DNA of 5,956 nt from the NCBI GenBank assembly GCA_027365835.1, contig DAHXLU010000100.1, positions 1-5,956 on the forward strand, read 5' to 3'. Below the pieces are notes generated by a model, which was given only the letters and a program-made list of their open reading frames with translations, did not search any database and was not told the origin of the DNA. The stretch comes from JAJZMA01 sp021850405. GTDB taxonomy: Bacteria; Chloroflexota; Dormibacteria; Aeolococcales; Aeolococcaceae. Shown one piece after another: positions 5,045-5,956 of the stretch. Both the position numbers and the translations under genes were made by a program. The stretch's first letter is position 1. Each line of letters begins with the position of its first letter.

Positions 5045-5955
5045 GGCAATGTCGGATTCCCAGCGAGGGCCCACTTGGTGACAACCCCATTCTGCGAGAC
5101 CACGACATAAGGACCGCTCGTCAGCGGATCAGGCCGAACGCCCACCCCGTACCCACGCATAATCCGAATCTGTCGTCCTGGATTGGCAGGGTCGCTGAAT
5201 ACTTCTCCGCCGCCGCTCTTTGACGGGGTCTCAACCCAGCCGGACGGGATCCGCGCTTGGACCTCCTCAGAGGTCAGCCCTTCCAAGCTCGCGGGGTCGA
5301 ATGCCCCCGGTCCCTCGATGGTCAAAAGACTTCCCTCGCCCGCCGCCGGTGTCGCCACGCTGGTCTCCTCCGGTCCTGGCCCCACCGCTCCACCCGCGCC
5401 ACCGCCGCCGCCCACCAGGCTACCCAGTGCAGACAATCCGCAGGTGGGAAGCCCGCCAGCTGCGGCCATCAGGAGCAGTCCTGGGTTCACCCCGGCCCCT
5501 GCGGCCTGGGAGTAGGCAGCGGTACCGCCCACGAGCAGTGCCGTGGTGGCAGCGCAATCCATGAGAGCGGCACGGGTTGCCAGTAACCCCACCAGTCTCA
5601 ACTGCGCGGCGCCCACGTACTCCGCCACCGAGTTCCCCAGTTCCACGGCATATGACACAATCCCATGCCCACTGGGATCGGTATTGGCCGTGGGGTTGTT
5701 GGCGGCGTAGGCGTAGAGGTTGTACCCCTGGGTGCCTGGGGCATTGGGCTGGACAGTGTCGGCGGCCATGAACTGTCCGGTGGCCGGATCCAGGGTGCGG
5801 GCGTTGAGGTACACAAGCCCTCCGGCGCTGGACTGCTGCCCGGTGAACCCGAGTGCTCCCTGGGTGCCGCTCTGGCTCATCACCGCACCAAAGATACTGT
5901 ACCCGGTTGTACCAGCTACTGCTCCACTACTCCCGGTGAGCGCCCGTACCGACCC
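5041..5955 (-). CDS. RHS protein C-terminal part with a different toxin tip (5' end outside window)
   Basis: The frame is open to the window edge, giving 304 visible residues. Residues 1-96 are an RHS core: GSVRALTGSSG, a Y-x-I-F-G turn, ALGFTGQQ, GLVYLNARTLDPATGQFM, AADTVQPNAPGTQGYNLYAYA, and NNPTANTDPSG. This core differs clearly from the one at the left end of the window (LNARTLDP against MRARWYDP), so the two come from separate RHS lineages. Residues 98-195 form an Ala/Gly-rich hydrophobic pre-toxin region with a poly-Gly stretch near 182-189. The tip, about residues 225-304, has SGWVETPSKSGGGEVF, NPGRQIRIMRG (259-268), GPYVVVSQNG (281-290) and a terminal GNPTLP. I recognise this pattern as a recurrent tip on RHS and related polymorphic toxins, possibly a small ribonuclease-like domain, but cannot name it. 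An ATGA-coupled immunity gene follows. It appears intact at the 3' end. Confidence 0.85.
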   Translation of the reverse strand, partial: GSVRALTGSSGAVAGTTGYSIFGAVMSQSGTQGALGFTGQQSSAGGLVYLNARTLDPATGQFMAADTVQPNAPGTQGYNLYAYAANNPTANTDPSGHGIVSYAVELGNSVAEYVGAAQLRLVGLLATRAALMDCAATTALLVGGTAAYSQAAGAGVNPGLLLMAAAGGLPTCGLSALGSLVGGGGGAGGAVGPGPEETSVATPAAGEGSLLTIEGPGAFDPASLEGLTSEEVQARIPSGWVETPSKSGGGEVFSDPANPGRQIRIMRGYGVGVRPDPLTSGPYVVVSQNGVVTKWALAGNPTLP

Positions 5956-5956
5956 C

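Noticed and set aside
5183..5586. Pro/Arg-rich frames on the + strand opposite the right-hand RHS gene
   Set aside because: They are shadows of the Ala/Gly-rich pre-toxin coding sequence and show no domain or ribosome site.
1..5956. Insertion sequence or integrase as the cause of the rearrangements
   Set aside because: No transposase-like frame, terminal inverted repeat or target duplication could be seen on either strand.

Overview
This GC-rich window is a polymorphic-toxin locus built almost entirely from pieces of RHS/YD-repeat proteins, their exchangeable C-terminal toxin tips and small immunity genes. The style of the YD repeats, the signal-peptide-like N-terminus, the HEAT-repeat immunity protein and the barnase/barstar pair would fit a GC-rich soil or sporulating lineage such as Ktedonobacteria (Chloroflexota) or Actinomycetota. 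The window has no marker gene, so this is only an impression. I see no transposase, integrase, RNA gene, CRISPR array or housekeeping gene.

Left block, + strand: the window opens inside the last part of an RHS protein (3-701). It has a clear RHS core, a hydrophobic pre-toxin linker and a small toxin-like tail. It overlaps a HEAT-repeat gene (661-1302), the presumed immunity partner. At about 1303 the sequence switches abruptly to the middle of another RHS array in the same orientation (1303 to about 2000). This fragment has no start of its own and carries an in-frame TAG at 1479-1481.

Central junction: near position 2000 the YD-repeat coding switches strand. From about 2000 to 2840 the minus strand encodes the start of another RHS protein, a signal-peptide-like segment fused directly to about ten YD repeats. 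The two fragments are therefore joined tail to tail and neither keeps an RHS core or toxin tip. Long open frames read through the join on both strands, but beyond it they are only antisense sequence.

Right block, minus strand, read from 5956 leftward: the C-terminal part of a second RHS protein with a different toxin tip (5041-5955); its ATGA-coupled presumed immunity gene (4742-5044); the C-terminal half of a barnase-type guanyl-specific ribonuclease (4554-4739) coupled by ATGA to a barstar-family inhibitor (4036-4557); a small acidic immunity-like gene (3822-4031); a short relic region (3626-3821); and an unrecognised 279-residue gene (2824-3663) leading into the signal-peptide/YD-repeat fragment.

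Together these look like an archive of displaced toxin tips and retained immunity genes behind an RHS gene, facing a second RHS array, with a rearrangement having cut and inverted RHS segments. The toxin tips would be delivered to or released in competitors, and the immunity proteins would protect the producer and its kin. The most secure identifications are the RHS cores, the HEAT protein and the barnase-fragment/barstar pair.
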